Part shown: piece by piece, positions 34,333 to 42,944 of the stretch
Layout of the letters: each line of letters opens with the position of its first letter
Numbering within the stretch: position 1 is the first letter of the stretch
Source of the DNA: Thermus oshimai DSM 12092
GTDB lineage: Bacteria; Deinococcota; Deinococci; Deinococcales; Thermaceae
Direction: 5' to 3'
Assembly: GCF_000373145.1 (NCBI RefSeq)
Contig: NZ_KB890602.1
Location: 62,190-126,189, forward strand
DNA: 64,000 bases
Position numbers and translations under genes: made by a program
Notes under the pieces: generated by a model
What the model saw: only the letters and a program-made list of their open reading frames with translations
What the model was told of the DNA's origin: nothing
Database searches by the model: none

Positions 34333-35795
34333 GGCGGGTGGCGGGCCGGGTCTATGTCCCCGACGCCCAGGGCCGGTACCGCCCCTACCGGGCCCTTTGG
34401 GTGAAGGAGGGGCGGGTGGCGGGCCTCGAGCCCGGGCAGGGGGAGGGGGAGGTGGTCCTGCCTGGCTTCCACGATGCCCACGTGCACATCTGGAAGATCG
34501 GCCAGCTCCTCACGGACCTCCTGGACCTCCGGGGGGTGGGGTCCCTCGAGGCGCTGAAGCGGCTCCTGCAAGAGCGGGACCGCCTCCTCCCCCCGGGGGC
34601 TTGGGTGCTCGGGCGGGGGTGGAACGAGGCCCTGCTGGGGGCCTGGCCCACCCGGGCCTTCCTGGACGGGATTCTTCCCCGCCGCCCGGTGCTCCTCACC
34701 CGCACCTGCGCCCACATCCACGTGGCCAACACCCAAGCCCTCCGCGCCGCGGGCATCGGTCCCGACACCCCAAGCCCCCCGGGGGGCGAGGTGCGCTATG
34801 AGGAGGGGCTCCTTCTGGAACGGGCCTATGGCCTTCTGGAACGGGCCATGCCCCGGCGCACGGTGGAGGATTACCAGCGCTATGTCCTGGCGGGGGCCCA
34901 TCACCTCCTCAGCCGGGGGATCACCTCCGCCCTGGAAGCGGGGGCCGACCCCCTTCTCCTGGAGGCCTACCGCCGCCTGGACCGGGAGGGCCGCCTGCCC
35001 CTACGGGTGAGCGTCCTGGCCGTGGTGCGGCCCGATGGGGAGGAGACCACCTACCCTCTGCCCGAGCCCTACCGTTCCGAGCGCCTGGTGGTGGCCGGGG
35101 TGAAGTTCTTCGCGGACGGGGGCCTTTCCGGCGCTTCCGCGGCGGTGAGCCGGCCCTACCGGGAGGTGGGGGGAAAGGGGGTGCTAAGGCTTTCCGCGGG
35201 GGAGCTCTTCGAGCTGGCCCTGCCCGCCCACGAGAGGGGCTTCTTCGTGGCCACCCACGCCATCGGGGACGTGGCCATCCTGGAGGTCCTGGAGGCCTAC
35301 CGCCGGCTTTACCAGGCCCGGCCCCTTCCCGTCCGCCACCGCCTGGAGCACTTCGGCCTGCCGGGGCCCAAGGCTTTAAGCCTGGCCCGGGCCTTGGGAG
35401 TCTGGGCCGTCCCCCAACCTATCTTTTTGGAGGAGCTGAGGGAGAACTTCCTCCGCTACCTTCCCCAGGAATTCCTCCCCCGGTGCTACCCCCTGGCCCG
35501 CATGGCCCGGGCGGGGCTTTCCCTGGCCTTCTCCTCCGATGCCCCGGTGGTGCGGGAGGTAAGCCCTCTGAAGGGGGCCCTGGCCGCGGGGCGGCCCTTG
35601 ATGGGGAGGGGCATCCCCTTGGCCCGGGCCCTTTTCTACTACACTCAGCCTGAGGCCAGCGGTCTGCCCCCCGCCTGGCTTTGGCCAGGGCATAAGGCGG
35701 ACCTGGCGGTGTGGGACCGGGACCCCTTCCGGCATCCGGAGGAGGCCCGGGTGGTGCGCGTGGAGGTGGACGGTGCGGCGGTCTTTACGGCTTGA
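34329..35795 (+). CDS. YtcJ-like amidohydrolase
   Basis: A 488-residue metal-dependent hydrolase of the amidohydrolase superfamily. LPGFHDAHVHIW carries the HxH metal motif, VKFFADGGLSG a conserved aspartate region, THAIGDVAI and RHRLEHF further histidines, and AFSSDAPV the catalytic aspartate. Members include N-substituted formamide deformylase and the AepA-like proteins. Most are uncharacterised. In this setting it could remove an acyl group from an N-acylated amine, perhaps the product of the GNAT. The GTG at 34329 overlaps the GNAT stop (GTGA). Confidence 0.87.
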   Translation: MRRVAGRVYVPDAQGRYRPYRALWVKEGRVAGLEPGQGEGEVVLPGFHDAHVHIWKIGQLLTDLLDLRGVGSLEALKRLLQERDRLLPPGAWVLGRGWNEALLGAWPTRAFLDGILPRRPVLLTRTCAHIHVANTQALRAAGIGPDTPSPPGGEVRYEEGLLLERAYGLLERAMPRRTVEDYQRYVLAGAHHLLSRGITSALEAGADPLLLEAYRRLDREGRLPLRVSVLAVVRPDGEETTYPLPEPYRSERLVVAGVKFFADGGLSGASAAVSRPYREVGGKGVLRLSAGELFELALPAHERGFFVATHAIGDVAILEVLEAYRRLYQARPLPVRHRLEHFGLPGPKALSLARALGVWAVPQPIFLEELRENFLRYLPQEFLPRCYPLARMARAGLSLAFSSDAPVVREVSPLKGALAAGRPLMGRGIPLARALFYYTQPEASGLPPAWLWPGHKADLAVWDRDPFRHPEEARVVRVEVDGAAVFTA

Positions 35796-37482
35796 CCTGA
35801 AGGAGAGGAAGGCCTTTTGGCAGGAGGTCCCCTTGGAGGAGGCCGCCTTCGGGGGGCGGTACCGGACGGCTAAGCTCCTCATGGAACGGGAGGCCTACCG
35901 CTTTGACCCCCTTTCCCCGGAGAACCCCCTGGTGTTCGCCGTGGGGCCCCTGGCGGGCACCAGCTTTTCCAACGCCAACCGCACCAGCGTGGGCACCCGG
36001 AGCCCCCTCACCCTAGGGATCAAGGAGGCCAACGGCGGGGGCACCTTCGGCTACGCCCTGGGGCAGCTGGGCCTTTCCTACCTGGTCCTGGAAGGCCAGG
36101 CCCCGGAGTGGACCGTCCTCCGCCTCACCCGGGAGGGGGAGGTCTTCTTTGAGCCCGCGGAAGGGCTTTTGGGACTGGGGAACTACGAGGCGGCGAGGAG
36201 GCTCTTTTCCGCCTACGGCCAGAAGATCGCCTTCGCCCTTTTGGGCCCCGTGGGGGAGTACGGGGGGCTCCTATCCGGCATCGCCTTCAGCGACGTGGAC
36301 GGGCGCCCTTCCCGCCTGGCCGCCCGGGGCGGGGTGGGGGCGGTGATGGCCTCCAAGCGGGTGAAGGCCATCGTGGTGGAGGTGGCGGGCCGCCCCCTGG
36401 TGCAGGACAAGCCCAAGGCCACGGAGGCCCTGAGGCGCTACGCCGCCCTCCTCCGCCAGGACCCCCTGGTCATGCAGTTTTACAACGCCATCGGCACCAT
36501 GGGGATGGCGGACTTCCAGAACGCCTTCGGGGGGCTGCCCGTGCGCAACTTCCGCGAAGGCCGCCTGGCCCCGCCGGAGGCCTTCCGCATGGGGGGCCAG
36601 TACATCGCCCCCCTCAACAAGGCCCGGGGGGGCAAGCACACCCACGCCTGCATGCCCGGGTGCGTGATCCAGTGCTCCAACGTCATCGTGGACGAAAGGG
36701 GAGAGGAGATCGTCTCCCCCCTGGAGTACGAGACCATCGGGCTCCTTGGCACCAACTGCGGCCTCAACGACCCCGACCAGGTGGCCCACCTGAACCGCCT
36801 GGCCAACGACCTGGGGATTGACACCATCGAGGCGGGGGCCACCCTGGCCCTCCTCCTGGAGAAGGGGGAGGCCCCTTGGGGGGACTACGCCTTCTTGCGG
36901 AAAAAGCTGGAAGCCCTCTACACCCCTACGGAGGAGGCCCGTTTCCTGGCCCAGGGGACGGCCCGGGTGGGGGAGGCCTTGGGGCTTAAGCGGGTGCCGG
37001 TGATCAAGCGGCAGGCCATCTCCGCCTACGACCCCCGGGTGGTGGAGGCCACAGGGGTGACCATGATGGTCACCGCCCAAGGGGCGGACCACACCGCGGG
37101 GAACGCCCCCCGCCTCGAGACCCGGGCCATGCCGGTGGAGGAGATCCTTTTGGCGAGCCACCAGGCCCAGGTGAACGCCGCGGCCAACGACAGCCTGGGG
37201 CTTTGCGTGTTCGGGGGCAGCGTGACCAACAAGAACCAGGACCTGGTGCGGGAGGCCATCTTTGGGGTCTTGGGGGTGGAGCTTCCCGGGGAGTACTGGA
37301 CCCGGCTCGGGGAGGAGGTGCTCCGGCTGGAGCACCGCTTCAACCACTTGGCGGGCTTCACCCACGAGGACGACCGCCTGCCCGCCTTCTTCTACGAGGA
37401 GCCCCTTCCCCCCAAGGGCTACACCGCCCGCTTCCGTCCGGAGGACCTGGCGCCCCTTTACGCCAAGCTCCACGGGGACTAG
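35773..37482 (+). CDS. aldehyde:ferredoxin oxidoreductase family protein
   Basis: A 569-residue tungsto- or molybdo-pterin enzyme of the AOR family. It has the N-terminal NPLVFAVGPLAGT region and RAARGGVGAVMASKRVKAI-like text (about residues 184-202). The Fe-S cluster ligands read CMPGCVIQC, a C-x3-C-x3-C spacing rather than the C-x2-C-x3-C of Pyrococcus AOR. NDSLGLCVFGG supplies the fourth cysteine near the pterin. The spacing suggests a YdhV/WOR-like branch. It would oxidise aldehydes to acids and reduce ferredoxin. The GTG at 35773 lies 23 bases inside the amidohydrolase gene, and no NAD-dependent aldehyde dehydrogenase is in the operon. Confidence 0.92.
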   Translation: MRRSLRLDLKERKAFWQEVPLEEAAFGGRYRTAKLLMEREAYRFDPLSPENPLVFAVGPLAGTSFSNANRTSVGTRSPLTLGIKEANGGGTFGYALGQLGLSYLVLEGQAPEWTVLRLTREGEVFFEPAEGLLGLGNYEAARRLFSAYGQKIAFALLGPVGEYGGLLSGIAFSDVDGRPSRLAARGGVGAVMASKRVKAIVVEVAGRPLVQDKPKATEALRRYAALLRQDPLVMQFYNAIGTMGMADFQNAFGGLPVRNFREGRLAPPEAFRMGGQYIAPLNKARGGKHTHACMPGCVIQCSNVIVDERGEEIVSPLEYETIGLLGTNCGLNDPDQVAHLNRLANDLGIDTIEAGATLALLLEKGEAPWGDYAFLRKKLEALYTPTEEARFLAQGTARVGEALGLKRVPVIKRQAISAYDPRVVEATGVTMMVTAQGADHTAGNAPRLETRAMPVEEILLASHQAQVNAAANDSLGLCVFGGSVTNKNQDLVREAIFGVLGVELPGEYWTRLGEEVLRLEHRFNHLAGFTHEDDRLPAFFYEEPLPPKGYTARFRPEDLAPLYAKLHGD

Positions 37483-39710
37483 GCCTTCAGGACCACCACC
37501 GTGACCCCGTGCCCCCCTTCGTTAGGGGGGGCATCGGCGAAGCTCTCCACCCGCTTGTCCCGCCTTAGGGCCTCGCGGATGGCGTTCCTAAGGGCCCCCG
37601 TCCCCTTGCCGTGGAGGAGGCGGAGGGTGGAAAGGCCCAGGGCCCTGGCCTCCTCCAGGGCGTGGTCCACCTCCAAAAGGGCCTCCTCCACCGTGAGCCC
37701 CCTGAGGTCCACCTCCTTGACCTCCCGCTTGGGCCTAAGGGTGACGGCCTTGGGCGGGGCCTCCTCTTTGAGGGGTTTCAGCTCCGCTGTCTTGAGCCGG
37801 AGCTTGAGGGGGCCCACCTGCACCAGGGCCTCCTCCCCCAAAAGCTCCACCACCCGCCCCTTCTGCCCCAGGGAGGGGACCTCCACCGGGCTTCCCGGGG
37901 CCAGGCCGGGCGGGGGAGGGGGGGCTTCCCGCTTGGGGAGGTAGCGGGCCCTTAGGGCCATGACCTCCTTCAGGGCGTCCCGTTTGCCTTCGGTGCGCGC
38001 CCGCTCCCGAAGGGCCTTGAGCTCGGCCTCGAGGCGCTTAAGCCGCTCGGAGGCCTCCCTTTCCAGGGCCTTTAGCCTCTCCGCCCGCTCCTCCTCCCAA
38101 AGGGCCTCCTTCCTGGCGAGCTCCGCCCTTAGGCGCTCCGCCTCGGCCTTTAGGGCCTCCAGGGCCTTCCGCTCCCCTTCCAGGGCAAGCCGTTCCCTCT
38201 CCAAGAGCTCCAGGAGGCCCTCCAGCCGCCCCGCCTCGGGGAGGAGGGCCTCGGCCCGGGCCAGGACCCCCTCGGGGAGGCCCAGCCTCCTTGCGATGGC
38301 GAAGGCGTAGCTCCGCCCCGGCACCCCCAGGAGCAGGCGGTAGGTGGGGCGGAGGGTCTTCAGGTCAAACTGCATGGAGGCGTTCAGGATCCCCTCCCGC
38401 CCTTGGGCGAAGGCCTTGAGGGGGGAGAGGTGGGTGGTGACGGCCCCCTTCACCCCAAGCTCCAGGAGGCGCTCCAGGATGGCCTGGGCGAGGGCGGCCC
38501 CCTCCTCGGGGTCGGTGCCGCTTCCGAGCTCGTCTATGAGGACGAGGCTTTTCTCCGTGGCCCCCTCCAGGGCCTCCTTGATGCGCACCAGGTGCCCCGC
38601 GAAGGTGGAGAGGCTTTCCTGCAGGGACTGCTCGTCCCCGATGTCGGCGAAGATGCGGTCCGGCCACTCCAGGGTGGCTTCCCGGGCGGCCACGAAGAGG
38701 CCGGCCTGGGCCATGAGCACCGCAAGGCCCAGGGTTTTGAGGAGGGCGGTCTTCCCCCCCATGTTGGGCCCGGAGATGAGGAGGAGGCGCCTGGCGCCAT
38801 CCAGGCGGAGGTCGTTGGGGACGGGGTTTTGGATGAGGGGGTGGAAGGCCTCCTTGAGCGCGTACCCCTCGCCGAAGCGGGGGGGCCTAAGCCCCAGGTC
38901 CCGGGCCAGGGCGGCCTGGGCCTGGAGGAGGTCCAAAAGGCCCAGGGCCTCGAGGGTTTCCGAAAGCCCCTCGTCCTCCGCCAGGAGGGCGGTGAGCTCG
39001 GAGAGGATGCGGGCCACCTCCTCTTCCTCCTGCAACCTTAGGCTTTGCAGGCGGTTGTTGAGCCGCACCACGGAGAAGGGCTCCACGAAGAGGGTGGCCC
39101 CGGACTCGGACTCGTCCAGGAGGATGCCGGGCACCTTGTGGGCCATTCCGGCCCGCACGGGGATGCAGTAGCGCTCCCGCCTCAGGGTGATGAACCTTTC
39201 CCCGATGGCCTCCTTGTGGGCATCCATGAGGGCATAGAGCCGGTCCAGGATCTGCTGGCGAAGGGGCCCAAGCTCCCGGCGGATGGCCTTGAGGCGGGGG
39301 CTCGCCTCGTCCTTCACCCGGCCCTCCTCGTCGATGGCCCCCCGCACCCGCTTGGTGAAGCGGCCGTGGTCCCCGATGCCCTGGGCCACCGCCCCCAGGC
39401 CCTCCAGCCCCTTCAGCTCCTCCCTCAGGGCCTCGGCCTCCTCCAGGGCCTCGGCCGCCAGGAGGAGTTCTTGGCCGGAAAGCCTTCCCCCCCCGAGGGC
39501 CTTCTCGTAGGCCGCCCTCAGGCCCCCCGCGTCGGGGAGGCGGTAGGGGTAGGTCAGGGCCTCCTGCGTGAGGCGGTGGCGGCGCTCGGCCTCCTCCCGG
39601 GAAAGGGGGAGGAGGGCCAAGGCCCTTTCTTGGCCCAAAGGGGTCTGGGCCCTTTCCGCCAGGAGGGCTAGGACCTTGGGGAACTCCAGGACCTCGAGGA
39701 CGTCCCGCAC
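37479..39710 (-). CDS. mutS2: endonuclease MutS2
   Basis: A 743-residue MutS2 protein. MutS-type ATPase motifs are present: GPNMGGKTALLKTLG (Walker A), LVLIDELGSGTDPEEG (Walker B) and the TTHLSPLKAFA segment. A long coiled coil (about 490-590), a KOW-like region and a C-terminal Smr nuclease domain (VDLRGLTVEEALLEVD, LRLLHGKGTGALRNAI) follow. It binds branched DNA, limits recombination and, in some species, rescues ribosomes. The GTG at 39710 is chosen over an upstream TTG at 39719 because the TTG falls inside the -10 element TATACT. It is convergent with AOR, overlapping by 4 bases. Confidence 0.95.
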   Translation of the reverse strand: MRDVLEVLEFPKVLALLAERAQTPLGQERALALLPLSREEAERRHRLTQEALTYPYRLPDAGGLRAAYEKALGGGRLSGQELLLAAEALEEAEALREELKGLEGLGAVAQGIGDHGRFTKRVRGAIDEEGRVKDEASPRLKAIRRELGPLRQQILDRLYALMDAHKEAIGERFITLRRERYCIPVRAGMAHKVPGILLDESESGATLFVEPFSVVRLNNRLQSLRLQEEEEVARILSELTALLAEDEGLSETLEALGLLDLLQAQAALARDLGLRPPRFGEGYALKEAFHPLIQNPVPNDLRLDGARRLLLISGPNMGGKTALLKTLGLAVLMAQAGLFVAAREATLEWPDRIFADIGDEQSLQESLSTFAGHLVRIKEALEGATEKSLVLIDELGSGTDPEEGAALAQAILERLLELGVKGAVTTHLSPLKAFAQGREGILNASMQFDLKTLRPTYRLLLGVPGRSYAFAIARRLGLPEGVLARAEALLPEAGRLEGLLELLERERLALEGERKALEALKAEAERLRAELARKEALWEEERAERLKALEREASERLKRLEAELKALRERARTEGKRDALKEVMALRARYLPKREAPPPPPGLAPGSPVEVPSLGQKGRVVELLGEEALVQVGPLKLRLKTAELKPLKEEAPPKAVTLRPKREVKEVDLRGLTVEEALLEVDHALEEARALGLSTLRLLHGKGTGALRNAIREALRRDKRVESFADAPPNEGGHGVTVVVLKA

Positions 39711-39718
39711 AAAGGGCA

Positions 39719-39724
39719 AGTATA
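39719..39724 (-). promoter_or_regulatory. -10 element of a probable leaderless promoter (mutS2)
   Basis: TATACT on the minus strand ends 8 bases before the GTG at 39710. This element helps decide the start codon of mutS2. Confidence 0.5.
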
Positions 39725-39735
39725 GCTCAAGGCCA

Positions 39736-39763
39736 CCCCGCCCAAGCGAAGGCTTCGGCGGGG
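39736..39763 (-). terminator. possible terminator hairpin after speA
   Basis: CCCCGCC (39736-39742) pairs with GGCGGGG (39757-39763), and the loop holds a nested GAAGGCTTC palindrome. It sits between the speA stop and the mutS2 promoter. There is no T tract, so it could be a factor-dependent terminator or a simple structural element. Confidence 0.4.
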
Positions 39764-39793
39764 GCTTAGGGATTCTGGGAAAGGGCGGGCGCC

Positions 39794-41686
39794 TTAGTCT
39801 TCAAGGTAGGTGTAGCCCTGAAGCTCCCGGGCGTACCGCTCCAGGAAGGCCCCCTTGGCCGCGGGGGAAAGCCGGCTTTGCCGCACCAGCTTCTCCACCC
39901 CTAGGGCGAGCTCCCTTGCGGTGAAGCCCATCTTCTCAATGACCTTCTCCGCCGTTTCCCCGGGGACGAAGCGCTCAATGGCGAAGCCCTCCTCCCCCAC
40001 GGTCACGTGGGCCTCCCCCACCTGGCCGAAGAGGTTGTGGTTGGAGCCCAGCACGTCCTGGTAGGCCCCCACCAGGAAGACCCCCAGGTAGTAGGGCTCC
40101 CCCGGGCGCACGGGGTGCACGGGGAGGGTGTGGCGCACGTCGTGCAGGTCAATGAAGCGGTCGATTTTCCCGTCGGAGTCGCAGGAGATGTCCACCAGGG
40201 TGGCCCTCCGGGTGGGGCGCTCGTCCAGGCGGGAGAGGGGCACGATGGGGAAGAGCTGGTGGATGGCCCAGGCGTCGGGGAGGCTTTGGAAAATGGAGAA
40301 GTTGCAGACCAGCTTGTCGGCCAGGAGCTTTTCCAGATCCTCCAGCTCGTCCGGGGTGTAGGGGAGCTCCTGGGCCAGGGCGTAGACCCGGCGGGCGATG
40401 TGGTAGAAGATCTCCTCCGCCAGCGCCCGGTCCCTCAAGGACACCAGGCCCAGGTCGTAGAGGGTCTGGAGGGTTTCCTTGTCGGAGAAGGCGTCGTGGT
40501 AGACCTCGCGGAAGTTCTTGGCGGAAAGGCCCTGAAGCCCCTCCCAAAGCTCCTGGACCAGGGGGTGGGCGTCCTCCGGGGGCGGGCTTGGGCGCGCCTC
40601 CCCCGGCGGGGTGATGACGTCCGTGACCTCCAGGACCAAGACGCTGTGGTAGGCGGTGAGGGCCCGGCCGGACTCCGTGACCAGGGTGGGGTGGGGCTCC
40701 CCCGCGGCCTCCACCACCTCCTTGGTCACGTACACCAGGTCCTCCGCGTACTCGGGCAGGGTGTAGTTGGCCGAGGCGTAGAAGTTGGTCTTGGAGCCGT
40801 CGTAGTCCACCGCCAGCCCCCCGCCCAGGTTCAGGTAGCGCACGGGGGCCCCGAGCTTCCGCAGTTGGACGTAGGTCTGGGCCGCCTCCCGCACCGCGGC
40901 CTTGATCTTGCGGATGTCCGTCACCTGGCTGCCGATGTGGGCGTGGACCATGACCAGGCTCTGGAGGAGGCCCTCCGCCTTCAGGATCTCCACCGCCTTC
41001 AGGATCTCCGGGGTGGTGAGGCCGAACTTGGCGTGCTCCCCGCCGCTGTTCTCCCACTGCCCGGCCCCCTTGGCCTTGAGCTTGTAGCGGATCCCGATCT
41101 GGGGCTCCACCCCAAGCTCCCGGGAAAGCCGCACCACCCGGGAAAGCTCCGCAAACTTTTCCAGGGTGACCACCACGTTCCGGCCCAGCTTCCTGCCCAT
41201 GAGGGCCAGGCGGATGAAGTCGTCGTCCTTGAAGCCGTTGGTGGTGATGAGGGCCTCTTCGGAAAGGTCCTGGGCCAGGATGAGGGCCAGCTCGGCCTTG
41301 CTCCCCGCCTCGAGGCCGTGGTGGTAGGGCCTCCCCGCGCGGGCCACGGTTTCTAGGACCAGCCGGCGCTGGTTCACCTTCACCGGGTAGACCCCCCGGT
41401 AGCCCCCCCCGTAGCCGTACTTCTCCATGGCGCTCCGGAAGGCCTCGTTCAGTTCCCGCACCCGGGCCTCCAGGATCTGGGGGAAGCGGAGGAGCATGGG
41501 GAGGGGCCGCCCCTCGTCCCTAAGGGCCTCCACGATCTCCAGCATGCTCGCCGCGGGGCCCTTGGGGCCTAGGGGGGTCACCTCCAGCTCCCCCTCCTCG
41601 CCCACCCGGAAAAACCCCGCCCCCCAGTGGGGGACCAGGTAGATCTCCTCAGCCTCTTTGGGGGAAAAGCGCTTGGCCGCCTTCAA
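39794..41686 (-). CDS. speA: biosynthetic arginine decarboxylase
   Basis: A 630-residue PLP-dependent arginine decarboxylase of the SpeA type. Lys103 in GVYPVKVNQRR is the PLP lysine. TNGFKDDDFIRLAL, HAHIGSQVTDI and YLNLGGGLAVDYDG follow, and the C-terminal sheet includes ISCDSDGKID. It makes agmatine, which Thermus converts to spermidine through aminopropyl-agmatine and AdoMet-derived aminopropyl groups. The TTG at 41686 overlaps the DUF72 stop (TTGA), so it is translationally coupled to the prs operon. Confidence 0.96.
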   Translation of the reverse strand: MKAAKRFSPKEAEEIYLVPHWGAGFFRVGEEGELEVTPLGPKGPAASMLEIVEALRDEGRPLPMLLRFPQILEARVRELNEAFRSAMEKYGYGGGYRGVYPVKVNQRRLVLETVARAGRPYHHGLEAGSKAELALILAQDLSEEALITTNGFKDDDFIRLALMGRKLGRNVVVTLEKFAELSRVVRLSRELGVEPQIGIRYKLKAKGAGQWENSGGEHAKFGLTTPEILKAVEILKAEGLLQSLVMVHAHIGSQVTDIRKIKAAVREAAQTYVQLRKLGAPVRYLNLGGGLAVDYDGSKTNFYASANYTLPEYAEDLVYVTKEVVEAAGEPHPTLVTESGRALTAYHSVLVLEVTDVITPPGEARPSPPPEDAHPLVQELWEGLQGLSAKNFREVYHDAFSDKETLQTLYDLGLVSLRDRALAEEIFYHIARRVYALAQELPYTPDELEDLEKLLADKLVCNFSIFQSLPDAWAIHQLFPIVPLSRLDERPTRRATLVDISCDSDGKIDRFIDLHDVRHTLPVHPVRPGEPYYLGVFLVGAYQDVLGSNHNLFGQVGEAHVTVGEEGFAIERFVPGETAEKVIEKMGFTARELALGVEKLVRQSRLSPAAKGAFLERYARELQGYTYLED

Positions 41687-42234
41687 TCCGGGTCAACCTC
41701 CGCTATGAGTGTAGGTCCAGGGGGCGGGTTTGTGAAGTAGGCGAACCCCTCCCCCTCCTCCGGCACCCGTTCGGGGTCCAGGAGGTAGAGGAAAGGTCCC
41801 CCTTCCTCGTTCACCAGGGCGTACCCCCGCTTTCGGATGGGCCCCCGGAGGGCTTCCGGGGCCTGGAAGGCGATGGGAGCGCGTCCGAGCTCCCCCTCCA
41901 CCTCCTCCAAGAGGTCCAGCCAGGCCCCGAAGGCCTCGGGCTCTACCTCGGGCACCAAAAGGCGCACCGCCCCCCTCTTCTCCCCGAAAGCCCGAAAGCG
42001 GCGGAGGAAGCGCCTTAAGACCCGCCTTTCCTCCCCCGAGGGGCGGAAGGTGAGGTGCTTGTGGCCAAAGACGCTGAAGCGGAAGCCGGGGGGGGCCAGG
42101 GCCCTAAGCCGGGCGATGGTCTTGGGGTCCCCCGCCCGGTGCCACCAGGAGAGCTCCACCGTGGGGAAGGCCTTCCGGTAGGCCCTGAACCCCCCGGGGT
42201 AGCCCCGGTAGCCCTTCAGGCCCACCAGGACCAT
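41683..42234 (-). CDS. DUF72-family protein
   Basis: A 183-residue protein of the DUF72 (YecE-like) TIM-barrel-related family. VGLKGYRGYPGG-type opening, the VELSWWHRAGDPKTIARLRALAPPGFRFSV pattern (around residues 28-57) and FGHKHLTF are recognisable. It is shorter than the usual roughly 240 residues, with the C-terminal barrel part reduced. The function is unknown. The ATG shares one base with the upstream stop (TGATG), and the stop overlaps speA, so it belongs to the operon. Whether the short form is functional is unclear. Confidence 0.78.
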   Translation of the reverse strand: MVLVGLKGYRGYPGGFRAYRKAFPTVELSWWHRAGDPKTIARLRALAPPGFRFSVFGHKHLTFRPSGEERRVLRRFLRRFRAFGEKRGAVRLLVPEVEPEAFGAWLDLLEEVEGELGRAPIAFQAPEALRGPIRKRGYALVNEEGGPFLYLLDPERVPEEGEGFAYFTNPPPGPTLIAEVDPD

Positions 42235-42944
42235 CAGGCCCCTTCCCCCCAGGCCTCGAGGAAGGCCAGGCCCACCCGGGCCATGAGGGGGGTGATGGTG
42301 TGCCCCGCCCCCTCCTCCACGAAGCGGGCCAGGCGGCCTTCGGGGTAGTGGGGCCTTAGGGCCTCCACCGTCTTCTCCATGCGCTCCAGGGGGACGATGA
42401 GGTCTTTGGTGCCGTGGAGGTGGAGAAGGGGCACCCCCCCGTAGCCCGCGCCCCTTAGGGCCGGGGGGGCTTCGTAGAGGGCCTGCACCCTGGGGTCTTC
42501 CAGGACCTGCCCCTTTGGGAGCTTCATGGGGAAGCCGCTTCCGATAAAGGCCAAAGCCGCCCTGGGCCGGAAGCCCTGGGAAAGGAGGAGGTGGGCCACG
42601 AAGGCCCCTAAGCTTCCCCCCGCCAGGTACAGGGGGAGGCCGAAACGCCTTTCCGCCTCCTCCGCCACCCTTAGGGCCTCTTCCTTGAACCCCAGGGCCG
42701 CCTGGTACACCTCCTCCACGTAGCGGGGGCTTTTGGCGGAAGGGGGCGGCCCCTCCCGTTCCCCGTGCCTGGGGGCGTCAAAGGCGAGAAGGGCGAAGCC
42801 CCTTTCCGCGTAGCCCGGAAGGAGACCCAGGATATGCTCCTTAGACCCCTGGAGGCCGTGGAGGACGAGGAGGAGGCCCTTGGGGTTTTCCGGCCGCTTG
42901 AGGAGGGCGGGAAGCCCTGCGAGGCGGAGGCGTTCTTCCCTCAT
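42234..42944 (-). CDS. alpha/beta hydrolase (prolyl-oligopeptidase/dienelactone type)
   Basis: A 236-residue serine hydrolase. The nucleophile elbow is GGSLGA, the oxyanion stretch [17 protein letters not shown], the acid residue is in [11 protein letters not shown] and the histidine in GAGHTITP. All three catalytic positions are there. It lacks a signal peptide. Acyl-peptide or ester hydrolysis is probable; the substrate is unknown. It overlaps prs by 4 bases and DUF72 by 1 base. Confidence 0.9.
   Translation of the reverse strand: MREERLRLAGLPALLKRPENPKGLLLVLHGLQGSKEHILGLLPGYAERGFALLAFDAPRHGEREGPPPSAKSPRYVEEVYQAALGFKEEALRVAEEAERRFGLPLYLAGGSLGAFVAHLLLSQGFRPRAALAFIGSGFPMKLPKGQVLEDPRVQALYEAPPALRGAGYGGVPLLHLHGTKDLIVPLERMEKTVEALRPHYPEGRLARFVEEGAGHTITPLMARVGLAFLEAWGEGA

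Noticed and set aside
39711-39719. TTG at 39719 as the mutS2 start
   Set aside because: It overlaps the -10 TATACT; a GTG three codons later lies at the leaderless distance from it.
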